DNA of 64,000 nt from an uncultured Clostridia bacterium (GTDB lineage: Bacteria > Bacillota > Clostridia > TANB77 > CAG-508). Shown piece after piece: positions 8,932-17,481 of the stretch. Under the pieces are notes generated by a model. The model did not search any database. It saw only the letters and a program-made list of their open reading frames with translations, and was not told where the DNA came from. Each line of letters opens with the position of its first letter. Position 1 is the stretch's first letter. The stretch spans positions 62,001 through 126,000 of the forward strand of contig CAQDYY010000004.1 of the NCBI GenBank assembly GCA_948777935.1, in the 5' to 3' direction. A program made the position numbers and the translations under genes.

Positions 8932-10461
8932 TTTTTTTACTAATATACTTTCTCCTGTCATTTCTTCTGGTTTTTCTAATCCCATAATATCTAGCATAGT
9001 AGGTGCTAAATCTGCTAGTTTTCCCGTTTTTAAACTTATATCATTCATTCCAACTAATACTAATGGAACTGGATTTGTTGTGTGAGCTGTATGTGGTTCT
9101 CCTGTTTTGTAATCTATCATTTGCTCTGCATTTCCATGGTCTGCTGTAATTAATAATACTCCCTTTACTTCTTCTATAGCTTCTACTACTTTTCCTACAC
9201 ATTCATCAATAGTTTCTATGGCTTTTATTGCTGCTTCTAAGTTTCCAGTATGACCTACCATATCTGGGTTTGCATAATTTAATATGATTGCATTATATTT
9301 CTTGCTTTTTATTGCTTCTAATACTTTATCTGTTACTTCATATGCACTCATTTCTGGTTTCAAATCATATGTTTCTACTTTTGGAGATGGCACTAGAATT
9401 CTATCTTCTCCATTATATTGTTTTTCTTCCCCACCGTTAAAGAAAAATGTAACATGTGCATATTTTTCAGTTTCTGCAATACGAAGCTGTGTTAATCCTA
9501 AACCACTTATATATTCTCCAAATGTATTGCTTAGTGCTTCTTTCTTAAATGCAACATGTACATTTGGCATTGTTTCATCATATGGTGTCATACATACAAA
9601 ATATAAATTTAATGGTTTTGTTTCAAATCCATCAAAGTCACTATCTACTAATGCTCTTGTAATTTCTCTTGCTCTATCTGGTCTAAAGTTGTAGAATATA
9701 ATAGAATCGTTTTCTTTTATTGTTGCAATTGGTGTATCTCCATTGCATATTAGAGTTGGTTCTACAAATTCATCAAATATTTCTTTTTGGTAAGAAGCCT
9801 CAATTGCACTAATTGCTGTTTGTGCTTTTTCTCCTTCTCCATTAACTATTGCATTATAGCATTTCTGTACTCTTTCCCATCTTTTATCTCTATCCATTGC
9901 GTAAAATCTACCACTAATACTTGCAATTTTACCAATTTCTTTTTCTTTCATCTTTTCTTCTAGTTTTGTAATATACCCTTCTGCTGATGCAGGTGGTGTA
10001 TCTCTTCCATCTAAAAATGCATGAACATATACATTTTCTATTCCTTTTCTTTTTGCAAGTTCTAGTAATGCATACAGATGACGAATATGGCTATGAACTC
10101 CTCCATCAGATAATAACCCCATTATGTGTAAGCTCGAATTATTTTTCTTACAGTTTTCTACTGCTTCATTAAATTCTTGTATACTAAAGAAGTCTCCATC
10201 TTCAATAGATTTCGTAATTCTTGTTAATTCTTGGTATACAATTCTTCCTGCCCCTATGTTTGTATGACCAACTTCTGAGTTTCCCATTTGTCCATCTGGA
10301 AGACCTACATTTAATCCACTTGTATATATATCTGTTGTAGGATACATTTTCATTAGTTTATCAATGTTTGGTGTGTTTGATAATTTTACTGCATTTCCTT
10401 TTTCATTTGTGTTTTCTCCAAATCCATCTAGAATCATTAACATAGTTAGTTTGTTTTCCAT
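8923..10461 (-). CDS. gpmI: 2,3-bisphosphoglycerate-independent phosphoglycerate mutase
   Basis: 512 residues, the normal size of the Mn-dependent iPGM that interconverts 3- and 2-phosphoglycerate. Visible landmarks are MILDGFGEN (metal Asp, about 10), the phosphoserine loop GQMGNSEVGHTNIGAG (about 57-72), HIMGLLSDGGVHSH, FLDGRDTPPASA, and the second metal site in LLITADHGNAEQM with HTAHTTNPVP. The last codons and stop lie in repeat D1. Part of a gap/pgk/tpiA/gpmI run. Confidence 0.97.
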   Translation of the reverse strand: MENKLTMLMILDGFGENTNEKGNAVKLSNTPNIDKLMKMYPTTDIYTSGLNVGLPDGQMGNSEVGHTNIGAGRIVYQELTRITKSIEDGDFFSIQEFNEAVENCKKNNSSLHIMGLLSDGGVHSHIRHLYALLELAKRKGIENVYVHAFLDGRDTPPASAEGYITKLEEKMKEKEIGKIASISGRFYAMDRDKRWERVQKCYNAIVNGEGEKAQTAISAIEASYQKEIFDEFVEPTLICNGDTPIATIKENDSIIFYNFRPDRAREITRALVDSDFDGFETKPLNLYFVCMTPYDETMPNVHVAFKKEALSNTFGEYISGLGLTQLRIAETEKYAHVTFFFNGGEEKQYNGEDRILVPSPKVETYDLKPEMSAYEVTDKVLEAIKSKKYNAIILNYANPDMVGHTGNLEAAIKAIETIDECVGKVVEAIEEVKGVLLITADHGNAEQMIDYKTGEPHTAHTTNPVPLVLVGMNDISLKTGKLADLAPTMLDIMGLEKPEEMTGESILVKKRI

Positions 10462-10494
10462 AAATTTATTACCTTCCTTTTATTTCCTATAAGT

Positions 10495-11241
10495 TTAATA
10501 GTTTACAATTCCTGCAAAGTCTTCTGGTTTTAAACTTGCTCCTCCAACAAGTGCTCCATCTATATCTGATGTGTTAAATAGTTCTTTTGCATTTGTTGGT
10601 TTTACACTTCCACCATATTGGATTATAACTCTTTCGGAAGTCATTTGTCCATATATTTTACAAATTTCGTCACGTATTTCTTTTATACTATTATTTGCAT
10701 CTTCACTTGTTGCTGTTTTTCCTGTTCCAATTGCCCAAATTGGTTCATATGCAATAATTGTATTTTCTACTTGTTCATTTGTTAGACCTTCTAATGCAAG
10801 GCGTGTTTGTGCGGTGATTACTTCTTTTGTTTTTCCTTGTTCACGTTCTTCTAAAGTTTCTCCAACACATACTATTGGTTTTAGTTCATTTGCAAAAGCT
10901 GCTTTTATTTTTTTGTTAACTGTTTCATCTGTTTCTGCAAAATACCCCCTTCTTTCTGAATGTCCTATAATAACATATTCTACGCCAATTGATTTTAGCA
11001 TAGAACCAGATATTTCTCCTGTATATGCTCCTGTTTCTTCCCAATGCATATTTTGTGCTCCAATTTTTACATTACTTCCATTTGTATGTTTTACCATACA
11101 TTTTAAGTCTAAATATGGTGCACAAAGTATTACTTCTGCACTTGTATCTTTAACAAGAGGAATAAATTCTTCTAAATATTTTTTTGCCTCTTCTGGATTT
11201 TTGTTCATTTTCCAATTTCCTGCAATTACTTTTTTTCTCAT
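10495..11241 (-). CDS. tpiA: Triosephosphate isomerase
   Basis: 248 residues. It interconverts dihydroxyacetone phosphate and glyceraldehyde 3-phosphate. The substrate Lys is in GNWKMN (residues 8-13), the electrophilic His in YVIIGHSERR (about 90-99), the catalytic Glu in AYEPIWAIGTGKTA (about 165-178), and the phosphate loop in YGGSVKP. It is preceded by repeats A3 and B1, which separate it from pgk, and lies 33 bp upstream of gpmI. Confidence 0.97.
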   Translation of the reverse strand: MRKKVIAGNWKMNKNPEEAKKYLEEFIPLVKDTSAEVILCAPYLDLKCMVKHTNGSNVKIGAQNMHWEETGAYTGEISGSMLKSIGVEYVIIGHSERRGYFAETDETVNKKIKAAFANELKPIVCVGETLEEREQGKTKEVITAQTRLALEGLTNEQVENTIIAYEPIWAIGTGKTATSEDANNSIKEIRDEICKIYGQMTSERVIIQYGGSVKPTNAKELFNTSDIDGALVGGASLKPEDFAGIVNY

Positions 11242-11282
11242 AAAATCTCTCCTTTTAATTTTAGTTATACTAAATTCTTCTG

Positions 11283-11413
11283 TAATAGTATTAAATCCCT
11301 ACGAAGAATCTCGGAGCCATAAGTGGGGACCAATAGAAACCGTCAAAATGCGCAAGCATTTTGTACAGTTCCACCCAGGAATGGCGACGGTTCGTAGGTA
11401 TTTAATACTATTA
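11283..11413 (-). repeat. Structured pseudoknot-like element family B, copy B1
   Basis: A long outer stem (TAATAGTATTAAAT and CCTACGAA against TTCGTAGG and ATTTAATACTATTA) encloses a core with GAATCTCGGAGCCATAAGTG, CCAATAGAAACCGTC, an AAAATGC/GCATTTT hairpin and AATGGCGACGGTT. GCCAT can pair with ATGGC while ACCGTC can pair with GACGGT, giving a pseudoknot topology. Sits between pgk and tpiA. Strand unproven. Confidence 0.75.
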
Positions 11414-11443
11414 CCTAGAACTTATTTATACCTTATCGAAACA

Positions 11444-11495
11444 GGGCACAGTGGTGTCATGTCTTTTGGGTATTCCCACAAACGATGCCCCTACA
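11444..11495 (+). repeat. Interspersed repeat family A, copy A3
   Basis: GGGCACAGTGGTGTCATGTC at the left and AAACGATGCCCCTACA at the right, directly after the pgk stop codon and next to element B1. Confidence 0.9.
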
Positions 11496-11501
11496 CACAT
11501 A

Positions 11502-12686
11502 TTATTTATTTTGTAGACATTCAATTCCTGGTAATTTTTTACCTTCCAAGAATTCTAGGCTTGCTCCTCCACCAGTAGAAATATGTGTCATTTTATCTGC
11601 TAATCCTGCTTTTTCAATAGCTGCTGCTGAATCTCCTCCTCCTATAATAGTTACTGCATCAACTTCAGCTAGTGTTTTTGCTATTTCATTTGTACCAATT
11701 GCAAATTGATCAAATTCAAATAATCCTAGTGGTCCATTCCATACTATTGTTTTTGCATTTTTTAATTCTTCTTTATATAGTTTTATTGTTTCTTCTCCTA
11801 TATCAAAGCCTTCCCATCCATCTGGAATTTCACTCGCTTTTACTGTTTTACTTTCAGTGTCTTTGTCAAATTCTTTTCCTAGTTTTGTATCTACTGGTAA
11901 CATCATTTTTACACCTTTTTGTTTTGCTTTTTCCATTAACTCTAATGCTAAATCTAATTTATCTAATTCACATATAGAATTTCCTACTCCATAACCTTGT
12001 GCTTTAAAGAAAGTATATGCCATAGCTCCACCAATCATTAATGTATCTACTTTTTCAAGTAGTGCATTTATTACACCTATTTTATCTGAAACTTTCTTTC
12101 CTCCTAAGATTGCAACAAATGGTCTTGTTGGATTATCTAATGCATCTCCCATAAAATCAAGTTCCTTTTCAATTAAGAAACCAGAAACAGCTGGTAAGTA
12201 ATCTGCTACTCCTGCTGTTGATGCATGTGCTCTATGTGATGTTCCAAATGCATCATTTACATAGATTTCTGCAAGTGAAGCAAGTTCACGAGCCATTTCA
12301 GGATCATTTTTTTCTTCTCTTGAATCAAAACGTACATTTTCAAGAAGCATTACTTCTCCTTCTTGTAATGAATTTGCTATAGATTTTGCACTTTCTCCTA
12401 TTACATCATCTGCTAATTTAACCTCTATTCCTAATTCTTTTGATAATTCTTTTGCTACGGGTGCTAATGAAAACTCTTTTTTTACTTCTCCTTTTGGTCT
12501 ACCTAAATGAGAGCAAAGAATTACTTTTGCACCATTTTCTATTAAGTATTTTATAGTTGGTAATGATGATACAATTCTTCTTGTATCTGTAATATTTCCG
12601 TTTTCATCTTGTGGTACGTTAAAATCGCAACGAACCAATACTTTTTTTCCTTTTACATCAATGTCTTTTACTGTTTTTTTATTCAT
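11502..12686 (-). CDS. pgk: Phosphoglycerate kinase
   Basis: 394 residues from the ATG at 12686. An upstream in-frame ATG at 12701 overlaps the GGAGG, which is correctly spaced (8 bases) for 12686. It transfers phosphate from 1,3-bisphosphoglycerate to ADP. Landmarks are VLVRCDFNVP (about 17-26), HLGRPKG, the hinge region around AILGGKKVSDKIG, and the nucleotide-binding NGPLGLFE and IIGGGDSAAA near the C terminus. A terminator after gap suggests that pgk also has its own promoter. Confidence 0.97.
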   Translation of the reverse strand: MNKKTVKDIDVKGKKVLVRCDFNVPQDENGNITDTRRIVSSLPTIKYLIENGAKVILCSHLGRPKGEVKKEFSLAPVAKELSKELGIEVKLADDVIGESAKSIANSLQEGEVMLLENVRFDSREEKNDPEMARELASLAEIYVNDAFGTSHRAHASTAGVADYLPAVSGFLIEKELDFMGDALDNPTRPFVAILGGKKVSDKIGVINALLEKVDTLMIGGAMAYTFFKAQGYGVGNSICELDKLDLALELMEKAKQKGVKMMLPVDTKLGKEFDKDTESKTVKASEIPDGWEGFDIGEETIKLYKEELKNAKTIVWNGPLGLFEFDQFAIGTNEIAKTLAEVDAVTIIGGGDSAAAIEKAGLADKMTHISTGGGASLEFLEGKKLPGIECLQNK

Positions 12687-12784
12687 GTTACAAACCTCCA
12701 TCTAGAGTAATTTCTTACTCTAATAATATTTTTATCCATAATGCATTATATCCTATTTTGTTTTGTGCGATACCATTGTATACT

Positions 12785-12813
12785 AAAAAAGAATACTTTT
12801 CAAGTATTCTTTT
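12785..12813 (-). terminator. Terminator after gap
   Basis: AAAGAATACTT/AAGTATTCTTT stem with a three-base loop and a T run on the minus strand, 14 bases after the gap stop codon. Confidence 0.85.
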
Positions 12814-12826
12814 CTAGTTTATTAAA

Positions 12827-13843
12827 TTATCCTAATTCTGCAAAGTATTTTATTGTTCTTACCATTTGGCTTGTATATGAATTTTCATTATCATACCAAG
12901 AAACTACTTGAACTTGATATAATCCTTCATCTATTTTTGTTACCATTGTTTGAGTTGCATCAAATAATGAACCATATTCCATTCCTATAACATCTGAAGA
13001 TACTAAGTATTCTTCTGTGTATCCGTAAGAAGCACTTGATACAGATTTCATTTTTTGGTTAATGCCTTCTTCTGTAATATCGTTTCCTTTTACTACAGCT
13101 ACAAGTATTGTTGTTGAACCTGTTGCAACTGGTACTCTTTGTGCAGATCCTATTAATTTTCCATTTAATTCTGGAATAACAAGTCCTATAGCTTTTGCAG
13201 CTCCTGTTGTATTTGGAACAATATTTACTGCTGCAGCTCTTGCTCTTCTTAAATCGCCTTTTCTATGTGGTCCATCTAATACCATTTGATCTCCTGTATA
13301 AGCATGAACTGTTGTCATTATTCCTGATTGGATTGGTGCAAAATCATTTAATGCTTTTGCCATTGGTGCTAAGCAGTTTGTTGTACAAGATGCTGCTGAA
13401 ATTATTTTATCTTCTTTTGTTAAAATATTTTCATTTACACCAAATACTACTGTTGGTAAGTCTTTTCCAGCTGGTGCTGAAATAACTACTTTTTTAGCTC
13501 CTGCATCAATGTGTGCCTGTGCTTTTTCTTTAGATGTATAGAAACCTGTACATTCTAGTACAACATCTACTCCTATTTCTCCCCATGGTAAATCTTTTGC
13601 ATCTTTTTCAGAATATATTTTAATTGTTTTTCCTTCTACTGTAATTGAATCTTCTCCTGCAACTACACTATCTGCTTTTTCATATTTTCTTTGTGCTGAA
13701 TCATATTTTAATAGATGTGCAAGCATATCTGGGCTTGTTAAGTCGTTTATTGCAACTATTTCATACCCTTCTGCTCCAAACATTTGTCTAAATGCTAGAC
13801 GTCCTATACGTCCAAAACCATTAATGGCTACTCTAACTGACAT
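12827..13843 (-). CDS. gap: Glyceraldehyde-3-phosphate dehydrogenase
   Basis: 338 residues. Rossmann motif INGFGRIGRLAFR (residues 8-20), NAD-binding AINDLT, the catalytic Cys in SAASCTTNCLAP (about 150-161) and the substrate-binding GAAKAIGLVIPEL segment identify phosphorylating GAPDH. First gene of the glycolytic run on the minus strand, with its own downstream terminator. A GGAGGAATT ribosome site precedes the ATG. Confidence 0.97.
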   Translation of the reverse strand: MSVRVAINGFGRIGRLAFRQMFGAEGYEIVAINDLTSPDMLAHLLKYDSAQRKYEKADSVVAGEDSITVEGKTIKIYSEKDAKDLPWGEIGVDVVLECTGFYTSKEKAQAHIDAGAKKVVISAPAGKDLPTVVFGVNENILTKEDKIISAASCTTNCLAPMAKALNDFAPIQSGIMTTVHAYTGDQMVLDGPHRKGDLRRARAAAVNIVPNTTGAAKAIGLVIPELNGKLIGSAQRVPVATGSTTILVAVVKGNDITEEGINQKMKSVSSASYGYTEEYLVSSDVIGMEYGSLFDATQTMVTKIDEGLYQVQVVSWYDNENSYTSQMVRTIKYFAELG

Positions 13844-13907
13844 TTTAATTCCTCCAATTCTGATACTTATAATGTATCTTTTAAATTTATTCTTTCCAGA
13901 ACATTAA

Positions 13908-13950
13908 CATTTTATACCAAAACAGAACACTTTGCAAGTGTTCTGTTTAA
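13908..13950 (-). repeat. 43-bp direct repeat left of hepT-mntA (also a terminator hairpin)
   Basis: Identical to 14799-14841. Contains the hairpin AGAACACTT-tgc-AAGTGTTCT. Lies between gap and the toxin gene and can act as a terminator in both directions. Confidence 0.9.
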
Positions 13951-13956
13951 CTTTTT

Positions 13957-14370
13957 TTATCTTTCTAAATTCAATATTTGTTTTGCAAAATCTGTTATGT
14001 CTTTTAAATGATTTTCTATGACATCTGCAAGTATTTCTTCATCAATTTGTTTATAATCATGAATTGCAATATTTCTAAACCCTACCATTTTTTGCATATT
14101 TGTACTTATATTTTTTGAAATAAGATTACTTTCTTCTAATTTTATAAATGCTTCTTTTTTGGTTTGTGGCACTCCCAATTTTCGGTTACTAATAATATAC
14201 ATAGCAATATCTATTGATATTTCACATGCTCTTTGAAGGTTTAATACAATTGGATCTAATCTTCTATAATCATATAGATTTTCTATATTTCCCTCATATT
14301 CTTCCTCTATTCTCTTAATGCATTTTTGTATACTTTCGTATTTGTTAATAATAACTGCCTCATTTTCCAT
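13957..14370 (-). CDS. hepT: HepT-like ribonuclease/toxin (DUF86)
   Basis: 137 residues, all-helical, with the HepT active-site pattern R-x4-H-x-Y seen as RNIAIHDY near residue 100 and a conserved YRRLDPIVLNLQRACE helix. HepT toxins are HEPN RNases neutralised by MntA-catalysed AMPylation of the Tyr in this motif. It follows mntA by 14 bases. The pair lies between two identical 43-bp repeats, indicating a mobile or duplicated cassette. Confidence 0.9.
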   Translation of the reverse strand: MENEAVIINKYESIQKCIKRIEEEYEGNIENLYDYRRLDPIVLNLQRACEISIDIAMYIISNRKLGVPQTKKEAFIKLEESNLISKNISTNMQKMVGFRNIAIHDYKQIDEEILADVIENHLKDITDFAKQILNLER

Positions 14371-14384
14371 TTTTCATCATTCCT

Positions 14385-14768
14385 CTACTTTTTCATTTCA
14401 TTAATAATAGCTTTTCTAGATTCATTTAAATCTAAATATTCTCTATATGCATCTAATTTATATAAATCAAATTTATAACTATCTTTACAATAAATTACTT
14501 CTCCATTAATTAATATTTCATATTTAAACCCATCATTTTCTATTGTATCAAGATTTATTAAATCAATATCTCTTTCTAATTCATCAGCTAATTTGCCACT
14601 AATCGCATATAACTCTTTTTTAGTTATTTCTTTATTTGCTTTAACTGCAATATCTATATCACTTTCTTCGTTTTGCGTTCCCCTTGCAAAACTACCAAAA
14701 ATAACAATTGCTTCACACTCTAAAGCATTATTTAATAATTCTATAACTTTATCTTTTATCTCTTCCAT
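14385..14768 (-). CDS. mntA: MntA-like nucleotidyltransferase antitoxin
   Basis: 127 residues. Minimal nucleotidyltransferase signature GSFARGTQNEESDIDIAV (about 26-43) with the metal-binding Asp-x-Asp, and a third Asp likely in DIDLINLDT. MntA adds AMP to the HepT active-site Tyr and so acts as a catalytic antitoxin. It is the first gene of the pair. The ribosome site is weak. Confidence 0.9.
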   Translation of the reverse strand: MEEIKDKVIELLNNALECEAIVIFGSFARGTQNEESDIDIAVKANKEITKKELYAISGKLADELERDIDLINLDTIENDGFKYEILINGEVIYCKDSYKFDLYKLDAYREYLDLNESRKAIINEMKK

Positions 14769-14798
14769 ATAATAATTTCCTTACTCCTAAACTAATTT

Positions 14799-14841
14799 CA
14801 TTTTATACCAAAACAGAACACTTTGCAAGTGTTCTGTTTAA
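14799..14841 (-). repeat. 43-bp direct repeat right of hepT-mntA
   Basis: Perfect copy of 13908-13950 including the AGAACACTT/AAGTGTTCT hairpin. With its twin it brackets 848 bp containing only hepT and mntA. Confidence 0.9.
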
Positions 14842-14864
14842 AATTAAAATTTTACTACATATTG

Positions 14865-14893
14865 TTGACATTTTTTAGAAAACATGGTAACCT
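14865..14893 (+). promoter_or_regulatory. Promoter of the Phe-leader operon
   Basis: Perfect -35 TTGACA at 14865-14870, a 17-base spacer and a weaker -10 TAACCT at 14888-14893. It lies 33 bases upstream of the leader peptide ATG. Together with the leader (14926-15051) and terminator (15090-15122), it accounts for the gene-poor stretch 14842-15214. Confidence 0.65.
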
Positions 14894-14925
14894 AATAGAA
14901 ATATCGAAGATGGAAGGAATATATA

Positions 14926-15051
14926 ATGAAAATTAAAAACAATAATTATGTAAAATTTAATTTCTTTTTTAGCTTTAGCTTCTTTTTTAGCTACGGCTTA
15001 TTTGCATATGTATTGTTTTTAATGAGTAAAAATATTATATCTATATTATAG
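14926..15051 (+). CDS. Phe-rich leader peptide
   Basis: 41 codons with a GGAAGGA ribosome site 7 bases upstream. Ten residues are Phe, including the run FNFFFSFSFFFSYGLFAY at 11-28. No folded domain is possible. The composition resembles the Phe leader peptides of enterobacterial pheA and pheST. Its 3' part (15016-15027) is perfectly complementary over 12 bases to the left arm of the terminator at 15090-15122, so it can form an antiterminator. I infer a ribosome-stalling attenuator that senses charged tRNA-Phe. Confidence 0.8.
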   Translation: MKIKNNNYVKFNFFFSFSFFFSYGLFAYVLFLMSKNIISIL

Positions 15052-15089
15052 TATTATTTATAGGTATTGAATAAGATTTTTAATTATCG

Positions 15090-15122
15090 AAAGGAACTCA
15101 TTAAAAAATGAGTTCCTTTTTT
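15090..15122 (+). terminator. Attenuator terminator
   Basis: AAAGGAACTCATT pairs with AATGAGTTCCTTT around a short A loop and ends in six T. Bases 15096-15107 are also complementary to leader bases 15016-15027, giving a competing antiterminator. Confidence 0.85.
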
Positions 15123-15214
15123 GTTTACTATAAGCTATCACTTAAATAAGTAATTAAATTGCACATCTGAGATATAAAATATATGGCAAATTTATTGTCA
15201 GAAAGGAGTTAAGT

Positions 15215-16252
15215 ATGAAAAAGACAGAAGAGATATCACAAATGAAAAATTTGATAAGCACATGTTTATCAAACAATTTAAATAATGAAAAAGCAGGAGA
15301 CAAATCAGTCTTTTTTGGAACAGGCTTAGCATCATCACAAGCGCCAAGTTTAGGATTTGGTATAGACATTCTAGGTACAATCTTAACGTCATTAAAAGTA
15401 AAAAGAATATTAGGTGCAAAGGAAGTATTACATCTAATATCTACAACAGGCTATAATATCAGCGAAGATACAAAAGAAAATATTGTAAAAAAACAAGAAG
15501 AGATAATACAAAAAATAGTATTAAATCTAGGAATACAAAATGAATATAGACTCATATGTTCAAGCAATTTTATAGAAACACCTAGATTCTTAGAAATAAA
15601 AAGTGAAATAGAACATACATTATCTAAGTTTAATGATGCTATTAATTTTGATCAATATGGTAGTTATACAATCTTACAAACCTCAATATGTAAGTACTTA
15701 TATGAAAAAGAAAAAGTAATTTTAAAAACAGGTTGGTGTGTTAGAGACACATCAAGACCTTTAGTAGTATCAAAAGATTATATAAGAGAACTTATAGAGT
15801 GTGGACATTTAAATGAATTATATTTTGATGAAATATATAGATATGTTTATCCAGAAGATGAGTATTCTTTTATCTATACACCACCAGCAATTGGATTAGA
15901 TGGTAGATGTTCTCCTCCATATACTGTAACAGAAAATGATAATAGACCTTTAATAGACGAAAATATAGATTTGTATGTAAATACATATATAGGTAATATG
16001 CAAGAAACAAGAGATTCAAGGAAAAAATTCAAAAAATCGATTGAAAACTGGAGAAAAACAATTATTGAACCATATGAAGATTTATTTGGGAAAATAATTG
16101 TTTCAGAAGATATTTCTAATCCCCAATTTGAAATTTTAAAAAAACTATCAGCTATTCAAAAAGAAATTTTGCAAGATATAGATATTGAGCAAAATATAAA
16201 AATTAAGAATATTACACGTAATACATCAAATTTTGAAATAGGAGGAATTTAA
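15215..16252 (+). CDS. Uncharacterised protein, possibly a degenerate class I aaRS-like fold
   Basis: 345 residues, good ribosome site AAAGGAG. I do not recognise a named family. SSQAPSLGFGIDILGTIL (about 39-56), KRILGAKEVLHLISTTGYN (about 61-79), VLNLGIQNEYRLICSSNF (about 98-115) and TPPAIGLDGRCSP (about 224-236) follow the order of the nucleotide-binding loop, the following helix and strand, and the GLDG-KMSKS segment of Tyr/Trp-tRNA synthetases. The HIGH and KMSKS catalytic residues are not intact. It overlaps the ribosome site of a downstream aminotransferase and is controlled by a Phe-leader attenuator, so aromatic amino acid chemistry is inferred. The fold assignment is tentative. Confidence 0.55.
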   Translation: MKKTEEISQMKNLISTCLSNNLNNEKAGDKSVFFGTGLASSQAPSLGFGIDILGTILTSLKVKRILGAKEVLHLISTTGYNISEDTKENIVKKQEEIIQKIVLNLGIQNEYRLICSSNFIETPRFLEIKSEIEHTLSKFNDAINFDQYGSYTILQTSICKYLYEKEKVILKTGWCVRDTSRPLVVSKDYIRELIECGHLNELYFDEIYRYVYPEDEYSFIYTPPAIGLDGRCSPPYTVTENDNRPLIDENIDLYVNTYIGNMQETRDSRKKFKKSIENWRKTIIEPYEDLFGKIIVSEDISNPQFEILKKLSAIQKEILQDIDIEQNIKIKNITRNTSNFEIGGI

Positions 16253-16253
16253 A

Positions 16254-17336
16254 ATGAATTTAAAAATTTCAGAATATATAGAAAATACAAGCACTAAATA
16301 TTATGCAGATGCTAAAAAATTAAAGTACGATATAAAAATCGATTGTTCTGATGGAGAAAACCCATATGGATGTTCAAAAAAAGTAATGCAATCATTAGCT
16401 GAAATTAAAGAAAGTGATATTACAAATTATTCATATGACAATAGTTTAAAACAAGAAATAGCAAAATATTGGAATATACAAGATAGTAATATTGTGTTAT
16501 GTTCAGGTTCAGTAGAAGGGTTATATTATATTAATCAATTATTTAAAATACCAAATGCTACATTACTTACATTCGCACCACATTTTCCTAATTTCAGCAA
16601 TCATGCTAAAATGATTGGATATAAATATAAAGAAGTTTTGCTTGATAAAAAAAATAATTATAAATATGATATTAATAAATTAATAAAAAGTATAAATAGC
16701 TCTGTAAACTTAATTTATATAGACACACCTAATAACCCTACTGGTCAAGTATTAGAAAAATCTTATGCAATTAAATTAATCGAATATGCTCAGCAACTAG
16801 GAATTGGAATTATAATTGATGAAGCATATGGAGATTATTTATCAAAAAACGAATCATGTATAGATTTAGTTAATAGCTACACTAATTTAATGGTTATTAG
16901 AACTTTTTCAAAAGGATTTGGGTTAGCTGGAATACGTGCAGGATATATAATATCAAATGAAAAAATATGTAATTATATTGAAAAAATGTTACATCCATAT
17001 AATATCTCACAATTATCAAGAAAGATGGCTATAAAGGCATTAAAAGATACAAAATTTCTTAATGATTGTATAAATAAAACAAAAAGAAATAAAAAGAAAT
17101 TGCTGGAATCTTTGCCAATTGGATTACAAATGGCGTTTACACACGAAAGTACATCAATTTGTATGTTATATTGCGATAAAGATATAGATTTGTGTAAAAA
17201 GTTCGCTCAAAAAGGAGTAAAAGTTTATTCGGGTACATGTTTTGATGGAATTGATAAAAATTGCATTAGATTAAATTTGCCAACAGATAAACAGATGGAT
17301 TCATTAATAAGTATAATTAGAACAATAAAAATATAA
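16254..17336 (+). CDS. HisC-like PLP-dependent aminotransferase
   Basis: 360 residues of fold-type I aminotransferase related to histidinol-phosphate/aromatic aminotransferases. Visible: SDGENPYGCSKKV (about 32-44), DTPNNPTGQ (about 157-165), IIIDEAYGDYL (about 185-195) and the PLP Lys in RTFSKGFGLAGIRAGY (about 215-230). The GGAGG lies in the end of the preceding gene, so the two are translationally coupled. No his genes are nearby, and the Phe-rich leader points to an aromatic substrate such as phenylpyruvate. That substrate is an inference. Confidence 0.85.
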   Translation: MNLKISEYIENTSTKYYADAKKLKYDIKIDCSDGENPYGCSKKVMQSLAEIKESDITNYSYDNSLKQEIAKYWNIQDSNIVLCSGSVEGLYYINQLFKIPNATLLTFAPHFPNFSNHAKMIGYKYKEVLLDKKNNYKYDINKLIKSINSSVNLIYIDTPNNPTGQVLEKSYAIKLIEYAQQLGIGIIIDEAYGDYLSKNESCIDLVNSYTNLMVIRTFSKGFGLAGIRAGYIISNEKICNYIEKMLHPYNISQLSRKMAIKALKDTKFLNDCINKTKRNKKKLLESLPIGLQMAFTHESTSICMLYCDKDIDLCKKFAQKGVKVYSGTCFDGIDKNCIRLNLPTDKQMDSLISIIRTIKI

Positions 17337-17365
17337 TTCCGGTAGTTTCTTAAAAATATAAAAAC

Positions 17366-17411
17366 ACCTCTTAAGTAGATTTTGGTTATTTACCTAGTCT
17401 ACTTAAGAGGT
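17366..17411 (-). terminator. Terminator of the heat-shock operon
   Basis: Fourteen-bp perfect stem ACCTCTTAAGTAGA/TCTACTTAAGAGGT followed on the minus strand by a T-rich stretch, downstream of dnaJ. It may also stop the converging aminotransferase transcript. Confidence 0.85.
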
Positions 17412-17481
17412 ATTATATCAAAGTCTCACCTTTAACTTCTTTATTTTATTATATCAATTCTTAATGTGTTTTACATAAATT

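Noticed and set aside
15070..15122. T-box leader ahead of the aminotransferase operon
   Set aside because: No T-box sequence (GGGTGGNACCGCG-like) or specifier stem is visible; the leader peptide and antiterminator complementarity fit attenuation instead.
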